Of a stretch of DNA of 64,000 bases, positions 25,276-35,944 are shown piece after piece. The notes beneath the pieces are model-generated. The model was not told where the DNA came from, made no database searches, and saw only the letters and a program-made list of their open reading frames with translations. Origin of the DNA: Prochilodus magdalenae. Its lineage: Eukaryota > Chordata > Actinopteri > Characiformes > Prochilodontidae. The first letter of the stretch is position 1. Each line of letters opens with the position of its first letter. The position numbers and the translations under genes are program-made. Where the stretch lies: assembly GCA_024036415.1 (NCBI GenBank), contig JAMWET010000149.1, positions 1 through 64,000 on the forward strand, read 5' to 3'.

Positions 25276-26013
25276 CAAAAGCGAGAGTGGGAGATCTCCT
25301 ATTGCTCTGTCAGTGATTCCGTGAGTGTGTGCTGTGTGGAACGGCAGTCTCTGGTAGTTCTGTGTTTGAAATGTTCGGAGAGTGAACTGTCTGGATAAAG
25401 ACTGGTGGTCCGGAATGAGCAGTCTGGCAGGCAGGGTGCTTAAACATGCACAGAAACTCACAGCCACTGCTGCCACTCTGCATGAGCTGCCCTGTCACTT
25501 TTCCCGAGGAGACCAGTTGGACCACTAGGTCATGTTACCTGTACTGAGAAGGGGTTAGTCCCTGTAGTTTGGGTCTGTATGTTCGTTAGGCCTACAGACA
25601 TGCACTCCCCTTTTTCAGGTCATGTGGGTTCATGTTCATGAATAACAGTGTCAGAAACCACATAATCAAGTTTACTGCAAGTTAAACTTCAAAGAACTAC
25701 AGTCATTTACTCAGTACAGGCTGTAAACTCTTCCATACGACCATAACACTAAGGTGTAAGTTGTGTATTTGGTTATGAGAGTCTGTTTATTAGTGCTTAC
25801 TGAAGCAGTGTAGTTTTACTGGAGCTCATTATTTAATGTGTGTCCAACAGGAGGGGTGATTCACTGATTGGGTCAGATAAGTGTCAGTCTTTCTCTCCCT
25901 TCTCTGCGGGAAGCTTTGGCTTACTCTCACTACGGGTGGTGGACGTTCAGGGAGCAGCTGAGGTCAAGTAGATTAGAGACAATACCAGGGGCATTCAGTC
26001 AAGTGTTTGGACA

Positions 26014-26022
<9 letters not shown>
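25276..26022. other. Intron 1 sequence, nothing recognised
   Basis: Single-copy sequence. Short open frames here have no recognisable domain. Confidence 0.4.

Positions 26023-26060
<38 letters not shown>
26023..26060. repeat. (TATC)n microsatellite adjoining a MITE
   Basis: About ten tetranucleotides, followed by TA-rich sequence and then the Tc1-derived MITE copy A. Confidence 0.95.
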
Positions 26061-26094
26061 ATTTTTTATATGTATATATAATTAAGACAATTGA

Positions 26095-26545
26095 AGTCCC
26101 CTTGCATGTTTAAGGTGGTTGTAACTTCAGGCTCCTGCAGATGGCGCTGCATGAGGATAATGGATCTATAAATACCTGCGGGGTGTGAGTGATGGGATCC
26201 CTAGATTGAGAATGGCTCCAAAGCAGATGTTAATGATGGGTTTAAAGGAGTGACTGCATTTGGGTGTGCAAAACACCATAGTGTGAAGGAAGTAGCTGAA
26301 TCTGCAGGTGTATGGAAGTGTGCAGTCACACGGGCCTACCAGCAGTGGCTAAAATCCCAGTCTACAAGGAATTCTCCTCAGAATGGTGCCAGGGAAGGCA
26401 TGCGCCAAATCTGGACCAACTGCGTAATTCTTGGATGCAAGGCTGTCTGAACATTTACGTGGCCTACATCCAGAAACTTGTCCAGTCCATGCCAAATCCA
26501 ATCACAGCTGTTATTGGTTCTCATGGAGGAATTATATGATATTAG
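26095..26545 (+). mobile_element. Tc1-derived MITE, copy A
   Basis: An internally deleted Tc1-type element. Near its left end is GGTTGTAACTTCAGGCTCCT; then follows a fragment reading AFGCAKHHSVKEVAESAGV, like the helix-turn-helix N-terminus of a transposase. It then jumps to YIQKLVQSMPNPITAVIG, the typical transposase C-terminus. No catalytic core remains. A CTCF-like core CCTGCAGATGGCGCT lies at 26134-26148. The related copies are B (28105-28545), C (45555-45955) and D (50331-50640). Confidence 0.75.
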
Positions 26546-26984
26546 GTATGTTGTTATTTGGTCTGGTGAACTTATTCATTTATTTATTGATCCTGTAGTT
26601 CATTAAAAATAGCCAACCTCAGACAGTCTGGCAGCTACCAGAGAGCAGACACTGCTCTTATATGACATTATCTTACTGAATATTGATGAATTATTCCAGT
26701 GATGAATCTTATTGACTCGGTACTGGGTTGCAGACTCGGTTTGTTTGCACAACAGACACAGTTCCTGATTTAGCTCCATCTCAGTGTAAATCTGTCCTCA
26801 CATCCTGAAGGGACAGTCAGTCTAAACAGAGGTGAAAGGTCAAATGTCTAGCCCCTGTCTGCTTTCCAGTCATAAAAACCCTCAAGGGAAGAGTTTTGGA
26901 AGGAGAGTAATAGAGAGTCAGCGCCCGACTGCTGTATAACCATTGCTACACTGTTTCTGTACTTACATTAGAGCACTCTGGTAC
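26546..26984. other. Intron 1 sequence, nothing recognised
   Basis: AT-rich single-copy sequence without a supported feature. Confidence 0.4.
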
Positions 26985-27590
26985 TTGGTGAGCTCTCACC
27001 GCCCACTTTGTATCCATGTTGTCAGCTCCACTGACCATATAGGAGCACTCTGTAGTTCTGCAGGTACAGACTGTAGTCCATCTGTTTTTCTGTATACTGT
27101 ATTACCCTGTTCTTCAACAGTCAGGACCCCCACAGGACCACCACAGAGCAGGGATTATGAGGGTGGTGAATCATTCTCAGCACTGCAGTGACACTGATGT
27201 GGTGGTGGTGGTGTTAGTGTGTATTGTGCTGGTGTGAGTGGATCAGACACAGCAGTGCTGCTGGAGTGTTTAAACACTGTGTCCACTCACTGTCCACTCT
27301 AATTGACTTTTCTACTCTGCTGGTCCACCTTGTAGATGTACAGTCAGAGACTACAGCTCATGCAGTGCTGTTCTTCCTCTAGTCCATCGTCAGTGGTCAC
27401 AGGACCCTGCCCACAGAACACTGCCCACATGACCCTCCCCACAGGACAATGTCCACAGGACATTGCCCACACGACACTGCCCACAGGACGCTGTTGGCTG
27501 TATAGTTTTGGTTGGTGGACGATTCTCAGTCCAGCAGTGACACTAAGGTGTCCAGCAGCCCTGCTGTGTCTGAACTGATCCCTTGTGTCT
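26985..27590 (+). mobile_element. Otophysan-type interspersed repeat, copy 1
   Basis: It contains GTGGATCAGACACAGCAGTG, TAAACACTGTGTCCACTCAC, TCAGTGGTCACAGGACCCTG and GATTCTCAGTCCAGCAGTGA. I know this interspersed sequence from characin, catfish and knifefish genomes; its class is unclear to me. Copies occur at 35040-35345 (inverted) and 37845-38755. Inside this copy the stretch ACAGGACACTGCCCAC is amplified about five times (27395-27490). Confidence 0.75.
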
Positions 27591-27902
27591 TTGTGTGCTG
27601 TTTGCTAACCTGTAACCTACAGCGCAGCGCCTGCTGTTATTTGCTGACAGTGCTGTTCAGGTCTGTGGTTTTCCCAGTAGGTTTAACCCAGTGCCCTGTT
27701 ACATGGAGCGGGATGGAGACAGTGTTTGTTTTCAGAGTCCTCCAAGCCTAATGAGTCTCTCAGATCCAATTAGGCTGAGGGATGGACTGGACTTAGCGGA
27801 CTTCTAAGCTGCTGCGACAGATCAGAAGATCTGAGATTCAGCTCAGGGGCTGCTATTGTTCTGGTGGCCTGCCCGTATCTCTTGTGCACCATGTTCTCAC
27901 AC
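27591..27902. other. Intron 1 sequence, nothing recognised
   Basis: Single-copy sequence; no repeat or exon supported. Confidence 0.4.
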
Positions 27903-28068
27903 CAGTGGTTCCTCACCCTGGTCCTGGAGGACCCCCTACGCTGCACATTTGACAGCTTCCCATGTCAATGAGCTAATTAACAGTTAAGGTGGGTGTTTGT
28001 TTGACAGGATTAAACAAAAATGTGCAGGGCAGATGGTCTGAGAGGACCAGGGTTGGGAAGCACAACTG
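27903..28068. mobile_element. Short MITE with CAGTGGTTC / GAACCACTG-like ends
   Basis: The left end reads CAGTGGTTCCTCACCCTGGT and CCTGGAGGACC. The right end, GGTCTGAGAGGACCAGGGTT then GGGAAGCACAACTG, is its inverted repeat with mismatches. This is the common fish type in which opposed ACCCTGGTCCT ends flank a short AT-rich core. Confidence 0.7.
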
Positions 28069-28104
28069 TGTTACACTACGCTCACCAGACAAAAATGACC
28101 ATGT

Positions 28105-28545
28105 GACATTTATAATACCTCCACCCTTACCAGTAACAGCTGTGACTGGATTTGGCATGTACTGGACAAGTTTCTGGATGTAGGCCACATCAGTGTTCAG
28201 ACACTCTTACATAAATGAATTGGGCAGTTGGTCCAGATTTGGTGGATGCCTTCCCTGGCACCATTCTGAGGAGAATTCCCTGTAGACTGGGATTTTAGCC
28301 ACTGCTGGTAGACCCATATGACTGTACGCTTCCATACACCTGCAGATTCAGCTACTTCCTCACACTATGGTCTTTACCACGCCCACATGCAGTCACTCCT
28401 TTTAGCCAATCAACATCTGCTTTGGAGCCATTTTCCATGTGTCTATGGATCCTGTCACTCACACCCTGCAGGTATTTATAGCCCTATCATCCTCGTGCAG
28501 CGTCATCTGCAGGAGTCTGAAGTTACTACCACATTAAACACACAA
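28105..28545 (-). mobile_element. Tc1-derived MITE, copy B
   Basis: This is the inverse of copy A and carries all of its blocks, including GGATTTGGCATGTACTGGAC (from QSMPNP) and CTGCTGGTAGACCCATATGA. At its HTH-side end it runs into the (TA)n array at 28565. Confidence 0.75.
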
Positions 28546-28564
28546 GGTCTTTGTCTGGGGAGTT

Positions 28565-28583
28565 TATATATATATATATATAT

Positions 28584-28649
<66 letters not shown>

Positions 28650-28676
28650 TATATATATATATATATATATATATAG
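28565..28676. repeat. (TA)n microsatellite, about 110 bp
   Basis: Alternating T and A with three interruptions (TATTAT, TGTA, AGACAT). The tract is self-complementary and hairpin-prone. Confidence 0.97.
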
Positions 28677-28960
28677 CTTATGTATAGCTTGTATATATCT
28701 TATATTCTTCAACATGTAGTAATTATGGGAAATATTAGCTCAGACTGAATGCTAACAGTTTTGTGCTAAACAAAAAGAATAGTTTAGCATTGTATGCAGA
28801 TAAAACTAAATGAATGGTGGTAATTCAGGTAGCTGAACTTAGCTAGTTAAAGCTACCTATAACATCCCTTAGGTCAGCCGAGCTGATCATCTAGCTGGTC
28901 TGAGTAGTTCAGGTATTGAGCTTGAACCAAGTCATTGTATAGAGACTCAGATGTTCTTTA
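28677..28960. other. Intron 1 sequence, nothing recognised
   Basis: TAGCT-rich single-copy sequence. Confidence 0.4.
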
Positions 28961-29295
28961 CAGTGGTGGTAGGAACCAGGGATCTCCATGTCTACAACAC
29001 ACACACAGACACTTTATTTACTATCCAAACCACCAGTGAACCTACACGTGTCTCCTGAGTGGGAAAATCTGGAAAACCTGTAAATAATAAGTTTTTTTGG
29101 GCGACTATGTGTTGCCTCAGAGTGCCCTGCAGCATGTATCCCTCCACCATGAATGGAGTTTAAGGCTGAAATCTTCTCCAAACTATCATAAACGGTGTCT
29201 CAGACATCAGACAGTGTATACATAACCACCTCATGTAGTAACTTTCTGTGAGTGAGCTTTTAGAGGTGGACGCCTGGTTCCATTCATCACCACTG
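28961..29295 (-). mobile_element. CAGTGGTG-TIR MITE, reference copy
   Basis: 335 bp with imperfect terminal inverted repeats: left CAGTGGTGGTAGGAACCAGG, right CCTGGTTCCATTCATCACCA then CTG. No coding capacity. It is the most complete of five copies (others at 13459, 15655, 19409 and 43963). Confidence 0.8.
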
Positions 29296-29833
29296 TGAAC
29301 AGCTCTGACTCGGTAATTGCCTCTAGAATGAAAATGATTCAAACCAACCCACTCTGAATGTTTGCATCTCAACTGTATAATTATGCAGAAATGTTGGACA
29401 ACACATAAAGTTACCCTTTAAACCAGTGTGGGGTGTGTGGCGGGGTGTAACCTAGGTGCATGTGTTACACTTCAGTCATCTTCTTCTCTGGTCAGTAATC
29501 TCCATTACTCTCTGTTATTCATTCCTGCTTAAGGCCAGTATGAACTGTAGAAAGATACTCTCCACGGTGGGCTGGACAAGTACTCTAAGGACGCTGCAGT
29601 GGGTGGGCTGCTAGGCTGATTGACCCCTGACCCCTTAAGCCCGAACGAGAGAATATTAATCCTGGCAAAATGCTCACATTACACCATTTCACCATCAGCT
29701 TCATGTGGGCCTGTCACAATCGATCATGACTGAACAGACTGCACTTACTTCCTACTGTATCACAAGAAATGGGTGAGACGGATGTAAATGAATGCATCTG
29801 TATAATAACATCGAATAACCAAGGACTCATGTA
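29296..29833. other. Intron 1 sequence, nothing recognised
   Basis: Single-copy sequence. GAGAGAATATTAATCCTGGC near 29648 belongs to a stretch free of repeats that could be conserved non-coding DNA, but that cannot be judged from one sequence. Confidence 0.35.
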
Positions 29834-30256
29834 CAAGGTGGGTGTTTCTAATGAGGTGGCCAGTTAGTGGAAGTACATGGTGGGTGTTTCTAATAAAGTG
29901 GCCAGTTAGTGGAAGTACAAGGCGGGTGTTTCTAATAAAGTGGCCAGTTAGTGGAAGTACAAGGCAGGTGTTTCTAATAAAGTGGCCAGTTAGTGGAAGT
30001 ACAAGACAGGTGTTTCTAATAAAGTGGCCAGTTAGTGGAAGTACAAGGCGGGTGTTTCTAATAAAGTGGCCGGTCAGTGGAAGTACAAGGTAGGTTTTTC
30101 TAATAAAGTGGCAGGTTAGTGAAGTACATGGTGGGTGTTTCTAATAAAGTGACCAGTTAGTGGAAGTACAAGGCGGGTGTTTCTAATAAAGTGGCCAGTT
30201 AGTGGAAGTACAAGACAGGTGTTTCTAATAAAGTGGCCAGTGAGTGGAAGTACTTC
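29834..30256. repeat. 42-bp minisatellite family, site 2 (about 10 copies)
   Basis: Copies of TTCTAATAAAGTGGCCAGTT with AGTGGAAGTACAAGG. All copies share a TTAGTGG variant that differs from the TGAGTGG of the large array at 39117-40672. Confidence 0.95.
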
Positions 30257-31235
30257 ATTCTACATGCGGCTGAAAGTTATTGGACTGGTTGGTGCAGTGT
30301 TTCCTGTAGTGCCTGTACACTGAGTGGCTCAGAATAGCCCTGTTTGCCTGATCTTTAGCCTCCACTGTATTTAAAGTGCATTATTTAAAAGGAACACTGC
30401 TGATTGGCTGGTGACAGAGCGTAATCTCATTACACTGAAAGCGGCAGGCCAGTTTGGCCACAGGGATACCGGTGCTTTCTCCACACTCAACAGTACAGAT
30501 CATCTCGTTTACAGGCTTAATACTCCATATATGTGGACAGTTATTTCATCTTTGCCACTGAAATCAACCCTTTGTGTTTTAAGGTACCTACACTGAAAGA
30601 CAGTATGTATGATGATGTAATATACTGTAATTATATGAATATTATGGATTTATTTTAATCAAGTATGTTTAATGCAGCACTTTCTTCAGGGTATATGTTC
30701 AGTCAGTGATCGCTCTCAGTCTGCAGAAACGCCCAGACATGATGCCCTTTGTCATCATGGGTCAGTAAGCAGCTCCAGGCGAGTGTCCTGCTGTATTTAA
30801 GCAGCCTGGGGAAGTTGTGTAACAGGATTATTACCTGCTGTAACCTCTACCCTCAATGTTACTGTTACAGACCGGAAAAGTTCATGGCCCCCAAAAATAA
30901 CACTCTACAGTGTTTCCCATTGGAGAGGGAGCATCCAGGGGTGGGGTGGGCTGGCACAAGCTGTTCTTAATATATGAACCGTTCTGCTGAACAGTAAAGA
31001 AGAGACAGATCATACTGTTATGAAGTAAATGTGTCCCAGAGTCTGAAAGTCAGTGTGGAACATTAAGAACTCACACCACTGAAACACAGATGTTCAGCAG
31101 CTCAGTAAGCATTGTTATGTTTTATTTAAAATACCAATTTTAATTCCTTTTAACAAATTTTGTGTGTACAGGTGGTCAAAGCTGTGTTTGCTAGTTATAC
31201 ACTGGCTAGCAGCTTTGAGTTGCCCCAAACATAAA
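30257..31235. other. Intron 1 sequence, nothing certain
   Basis: Single-copy sequence. A 38-nt acceptor-donor pair at 30727-30764 is discussed among rejected items. Confidence 0.4.
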
Positions 31236-32092
31236 CTAAAACTGTCACTACCAAAACAATCACTACCGAAACAGACACTACTGAAACAGTCACCACTGGA
31301 ACAGTCACTACCAAAATAGTCATCACTGAAACAGCCACTACTGAAACAGTCACCACTACAACAATCACTACTGAAACAGTCACTACTGAAACAGTCAGCA
31401 CCGAAACAGTCACTACCGAAACAGTCATTACAAAACGGTCACCACAGCAACAATCACTCCGAAACAGTCACTCCTGAAACAGTCAGTACTGAAACAGTCA
31501 CTACTGAAACAGTCAGTACTGAAGCTGTCACTACTGAAACAGTCAGTACTGAAACAGTCACTTCCGAAACAGTCACTACAAAACAGTCACCACTGAAACA
31601 GGCACCACTGAAACAGTCACTACTGAAACAGTTACCACTAAAACTACTGTTACTACTGAAACAGTCACTACTGAAACAGTCACTACCGAAACAATCACTA
31701 ATGAAAGTTTTTACTAAAACAGTTACTACTGAAACAGTCAGTAGTGAAACAGTCACTACTGAAACAGTCACTATGACAGTCACTACAAAACAGTCACTTC
31801 TGAAACAGTCACTACCGAAACAGTCACTACAAAACAGTCACTACTAAAACAGTCACCACTGAAACAGTCACTACTAAAACAGTCACCACTGAAACAGTCA
31901 CTACTGAAACAGTCACTACTGAAACAGTCACTACTGAAACAGTTACCACTAAAACTACTGTTACTACCGAAACAGTGACTACTGAAACAATCACTACTGA
32001 AACAGTCAGTACTGAAACAGTCACTACTGAAACAGTGACTTCTGAAACATTCACTACTGGAACAGCCGCTACTGAAGCTATCATCACTAAAA
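31236..32092. repeat. 15-bp minisatellite, about 57 copies
   Basis: The unit is CACTACTGAAACAGT with frequent point variants. A longer composite block (GTTACCACTAAAACTACTGT) recurs at 31631 and 31942, 311 bp apart, which shows higher-order duplication. The minus strand is open over long stretches and reads VTVSVVTVSVVTVSV, an artefact of the unit length. Confidence 0.95.
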
Positions 32093-32258
32093 CATTTGGC
32101 GGTAGTGTTTGTTTGTTTTGCATGACATTCAACATTTCATAAAATATCCTCTCTTCTGATGGTTTTCTTTCCATGACTTTATTTTTATTTTATTTTATTT
32201 ATGTACAATTGATCCTAATTTTGATTTATTTGTCTTTGTTTTTCATTGTCTTGTGAAA

Positions 32259-32264
<6 letters not shown>

Positions 32265-32298
<34 letters not shown>
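32265..32298. repeat. (ATT)n microsatellite
   Basis: About eleven trinucleotides in an AT-rich region, about 70 bases upstream of the candidate microexon. Confidence 0.95.
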
Positions 32299-32299
<1 letters not shown>

Positions 32300-32369
32300 T
32301 TGCTGCATGTTATTTTTCCTGTTGTTTTATCTTTTTCACACGTTGAGTTCTAAAACCATATTTTTTTAG

Positions 32370-32408
32370 GGAAACTCCAAATGAAGAGCCAAAGCCCCAG
32401 TCACCTCA
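32370..32408 (+). CDS. rims2: Candidate RIMS2 microexon (39 nt, alternative)
   Basis: A T-run ending in TTTTTTTAG (32361-32369) is followed by 39 coding bases and a strong GTAAGT donor (32409-32414). Entered in phase 2 from exon 1, it gives K-ETPNEEPKPQSP-Q and leaves in phase 2, so exon 2 can follow in frame (QSPQ-KLHQQF). It would insert 13 residues between the helix and LHQQF. From memory, RIM1 has an insert ending TPRNAENQPHQPSPR and human RIM2 one ending QNEKEPQT at exactly this position, so composition, position and phase all fit an alternatively spliced neural microexon. No transcript evidence is available to me. Confidence 0.6.
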
Positions 32409-32544
32409 GTAAGTACACAAAATTTCCCAGAATGCTTTGGGCTTGGTCACTTCCTTCTTTACCCTTTGGTCCATGTGACAGACCCGGATCTGACAAAATT
32501 TCTCAGTCCAGTTCAATAGTGTAATATTAACTTAATATTAACAG

Positions 32545-32890
32545 TAATTTAACAGCAATGTAGCTTAGCAGTAGTTTTAGCTCCTGTAGCTTAGTAGTAA
32601 TTTAGCTTATGTAGATTAGTAGTAGTTTTTGCTTATGTTATTTAGTGTTTTAGGTTCAGTATTTTAGTATTAGTTTCAGTAGTTTAGTGTTTTAGTTTCA
32701 GTAGTTTAGTAGTAGTTTTAGCTCCAGTAGTTTAGTAGTAGTTTTAGCTCCAGTAGTTTAATAGTAATTTTAGCTTCTATAGTTTAGTGTAAGGTTTGGT
32801 TTCAGTAGTTCAGTACATAATTTAGAATGAACCAGAATGCACATCCCTGGTTAGTAGTAGTTCAGTAGTAGTTTTTTTTAGCTTCCTGTG
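32545..32890. repeat. Degenerate TAG-rich minisatellite
   Basis: Irregular copies of AGTAGTTTTAGCTCCAGTAG and TTAGTAGTAG with a period near 27 bp. Confidence 0.75.
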
Positions 32891-33364
32891 TTTTCCTAGT
32901 AGACTGTGGCTTCTGTCCCCTGCCGTGGTTCTCCCTCCGCTATCGCTGCCGCTCTTCTCTGTTGGGTGCTTGCGTTCCTGTCCAGTGCTGGACCGTAGTG
33001 ACAGTGTGACCGCTGTGTGCTGCGTTTTCCTGTATCACCTTCCGCACGTGTGCCTGTGAGGCAGCTTACGCCAAATGCAGTCGATCAGCCAACTGAAGTT
33101 GCCCCCTCAGTTTTGCACTGGAGCTTCGAGGTTAAAAGCTTTGCTGCATGTCTAAAAGCCAGCTGTTGGTTAGCTAAGCCTGAGCAGTACCACTGAATCT
33201 TGACTTTAACGTCCATACTCTTGTTGTTACTCTTGTTCTGCCTTAAGCTGAGCAGCGGCTACACCTTGGCAGCTGCGCGTGTACCTAAGTGTAACTGGAA
33301 CAGGACGAGAAACTTTAGCTTCATCCAGTTTTTTAATCCAAAATCATTTATCAGGGAACGCATT

Positions 33365-33692
33365 TGTCATGGTGGTGCAGTGGGTAGTGCTGTCAGCTCA
33401 GAGTAAGAAAGGTCTGGGTTTGATTCTCCAGCTGGGTGAACAGTAACTCTGTGTAGAGTTGTTCTCTCCGTGTCTGTGTGGGTTTCCTCCTCCAGGTGCT
33501 CCGGTTTCCTCCCACAGTACAAACACATGCAGTCAGGTAAACTGGAGATGCTACACTGTCCCACAGTGTAAATGTATATGTCTGCGTGTCTGCACTGTGA
33601 TGGGCCCAATGTGCGCTGGGAAAGGCTCCAGCACCCCACCCGACCCAGAAGGATAGGCAACCTAGAAGATGAATGAATGAATGAATGAACGT
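33365..33692 (+). mobile_element. Fish SINE/MITE-like interspersed repeat with ATGA tail
   Basis: It contains GGTGGTGCAGTGGGTAGTGC, then TTTCCTCCTCCAGGTGCTCC and GGTTTCCTCCCACAGTACAA, a sequence widespread in fish genomes, and ends in (ATGA)5 (33671-33690). The tetranucleotide tail suggests a retroposed end. Exact family not identified. Confidence 0.7.
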
Positions 33693-34398
33693 CATTTGTC
33701 TCATACATGTGTACAGTACACACTTATGGACAACAGTGGTTAAAATTACCATTCCCAAGACTGCAGCATTGTCTGATGCATTTAGCAGAGACAGGCATTC
33801 CCTCAGGCGGGATGGCAGGAGACAGCAGCATTCCAGTGTCCATGTTAGCCTAACGCTAAATCCAAAAGTCTGGCAGTTCTTCTATGTCCGACACCTCAAA
33901 AAAACACAGTGGACTGTCTCAGATAAAGCAGTCTAGACAGTGGACAGTTCTAACTTCATTCCCTGTGCAGTTTGCCCGACACCAGTATAACATTTACTCT
34001 ACATGTTAGCCACATTAGCCTCCTAGCTTCAGTGCAAAACTAACAAAGGCAATCTTCAGACACACAACGATCCTTGTATGAACTGGAAATACTGAACTGA
34101 GGGAAATACAGGTAAATACTGAACTAAGCACGACTGTGGCTCTGACGTCCAGCGTAGTAAACATTACTTTTCCCTACCTACTGTTACTATTAACATGCTA
34201 TCCCAAGAAACCTTGGTGTAGTGTTTACCAACACACTGTAAGGGGCCATTTTGAGGTGTGCCTTACCTTAGCAAAAACAAAGAGGGGGAACAACTGGAAT
34301 AACAAGGCCTAGCTCTCGAGTTCTGACGTTGCTGTGCTTATCTGAACAGGTGGAACCCTTTAATTGGCCTCACTGAACTGGTTAGTAATGTTCTGCAG
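33693..34398. other. Intron 1 sequence, nothing recognised
   Basis: Single-copy sequence between the ATGA-tailed repeat and the second candidate microexon. Confidence 0.4.
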
Positions 34399-34436
34399 TC
34401 TCCAGCGAAGTCCCCCACTGAAGAGGAGCCGAAGTC
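34399..34436 (+). CDS. rims2: Second candidate RIMS2 microexon (38 nt as read)
   Basis: The acceptor TTCTGCAG (34391-34398) and donor GTAAGTAC (34437-34444) bracket a frame SPAKSPTEEEPKS, which resembles the ETPNEEPKPQSP peptide of the candidate at 32370 (shared xTPxEE/PTEEEPK). Its exit phase (2) fits exon 2, but as read it has 38 bases, so entry from exon 1 in phase 2 would be off by one. One G missing after CAG, in a sequence that elsewhere shows many single-base indels, would make it 39 nt. It may instead be a dead exon or chance. Confidence 0.35.
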
Positions 34437-34444
34437 GTAAGTAC

Positions 34445-35039
34445 AGTAGAGAAGATGTTGGCCTCAAACCCACCGTAGGTGCCCTGTAGCCCCCCAACTG
34501 CAGTGTGTTGTGGCAGCTTTGTCTCAGCCCTTGTGGGTTTTCAGCACTATATAGTCTTGAAGCAACTTTGTAAGAACCGAGGACCCGGAACATTATTCCT
34601 TCAGCACCGGTTTCAAATATGGACTTGCCCTCTGAGTGTAATCCTGCATTCACACTAGAAGGCAACAAGCTGCTTACGTTGGTCAAGGTTTGTGTCTTGT
34701 GGGTATGTTCGAGCCCGCTCATGTTGTCATATATAGCCGTGTACGAGATCCGGGAAGACGCATCATATGAACTGGGGAAATAAGAGTTAGGAGTTCTCCT
34801 CCATGTTTACCACCACACTGCTGAGTACTGGAACCAAATGCTAGGACAAGAAGTTCAGAGAGCAAAAGCTGGGGGCCTCGGACCCCTGTGCCTACAACTG
34901 GTCTGAAGAATTTGTTGGAGCCAATCTGTTTCAAAGTCGCTTCACTGCGTAAAACTTAATTTACATAAAATCTGGAAAATTGCGGTGTGAGGTGGTGATG
35001 CTGGTGTGATTAGATCAGGAAAGACCTCAGCAGCAGATG
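34445..35039. other. Intron 1 sequence, nothing recognised
   Basis: Single-copy sequence; open frames on the minus strand at 34360-34934 have no recognisable domain. Confidence 0.4.
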
Positions 35040-35345
35040 ACCTGTTGTCTCTGACTGTACGTCTACAAGGTGTAGCAGCAAGGTAGGAGTGTCTAATAGA
35101 GTGGACACAGTGTTTACCCATTCCAGCAACACTGCTGTGTCTGATCCCTTCACACCAGCACAACACACACTAACACCACCACGCCAGTGTCACTGCAGTG
35201 CTGAGAATGATCCACCACCCACGTAACACCTGGTAATAATAATACCTGTCCATTGTAAGAACTGACCATTGAAGAACAGAGTTATAAAGTATACAGAGAA
35301 ACAGTGGGACTATAGTCTGGAACTGTAGAACTACAATGACCATAT
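35040..35345 (-). mobile_element. Otophysan-type interspersed repeat, copy 2
   Basis: Inverted and shorter than copy 1. It holds AACACTGCTGTGTCTGATCC, AGTGTCACTGCAGTGCTGAG and ATTGAAGAACAGAGTTATAA. Confidence 0.7.
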
Positions 35346-35944
35346 GGTAATATGGCATATATCTGATTTTTGTATTTGCTGTGCTTCACTTTCGACCACT
35401 AGGGGTTGCAACAGCCTCCTTGGCGGTCCCTTCTTCCATGCCACTAGTCTTGCAAGGTAATAGAAAGACAATTTGGAGCATTTGTCACTGGAAATGGGCA
35501 GGCACTGCCCACTTGGGCAGTAAAGGGTCATTTGACTGATGTGGAAAGTAATCAATCACAGATTGTGGGGAAAAAAACGTATTTTGCAGCTAATTGTAGC
35601 TAACCCTGAGATCCCACCATAATGCCTTCGAATTCTGCTCCTCCGAGAACATAACGTTCCACAGGGCATGTAGTGGGCTGCGAAGTGGCATATTTCACTG
35701 CATGTGACTTAAAACTGTGAACAAAATGCTCAGGCAGATCAATGCAGATGTGATGAGTACGCGCTTCTTGGAGATGGATATTGATTCGGGCTTGAGGGGC
35801 CGGGTTTAATAAACGCTAACGTTAGCCGGCAGATTTGGTGACCACAGCTGGTCCGATCTATGATGAGCTTAATTAGTGATGTTATGCTCAGACGTGTGAT
35901 GACTAAAATGATAGTTCAAAATGAATATAACATTTTTACATGGA
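35346..35944. other. Intron 1 sequence, nothing recognised
   Basis: Single-copy sequence. A weak CTCF-like CCACTAGGGGTTGC lies at 35396-35409. Confidence 0.35.

Noticed and set aside
30727..30764. Third possible microexon (CTGCAG acceptor, GTAAGC donor) in RIMS2 intron 1
   Set aside because: 38 nt as read would shift the frame, and in the phase required by exon 1 the peptide (KTPRHDALCHHG) resembles the RIM1 insert only over four residues; probably chance.
31195..32174. Val/Thr/Ser repeat open frames on the minus strand
   Set aside because: 15-bp minisatellite artefact.
33200..33758. Short open frames on both strands around 33.2-33.8 kb
   Set aside because: They lie in or beside a common fish interspersed repeat and lack splice-consistent coding structure.
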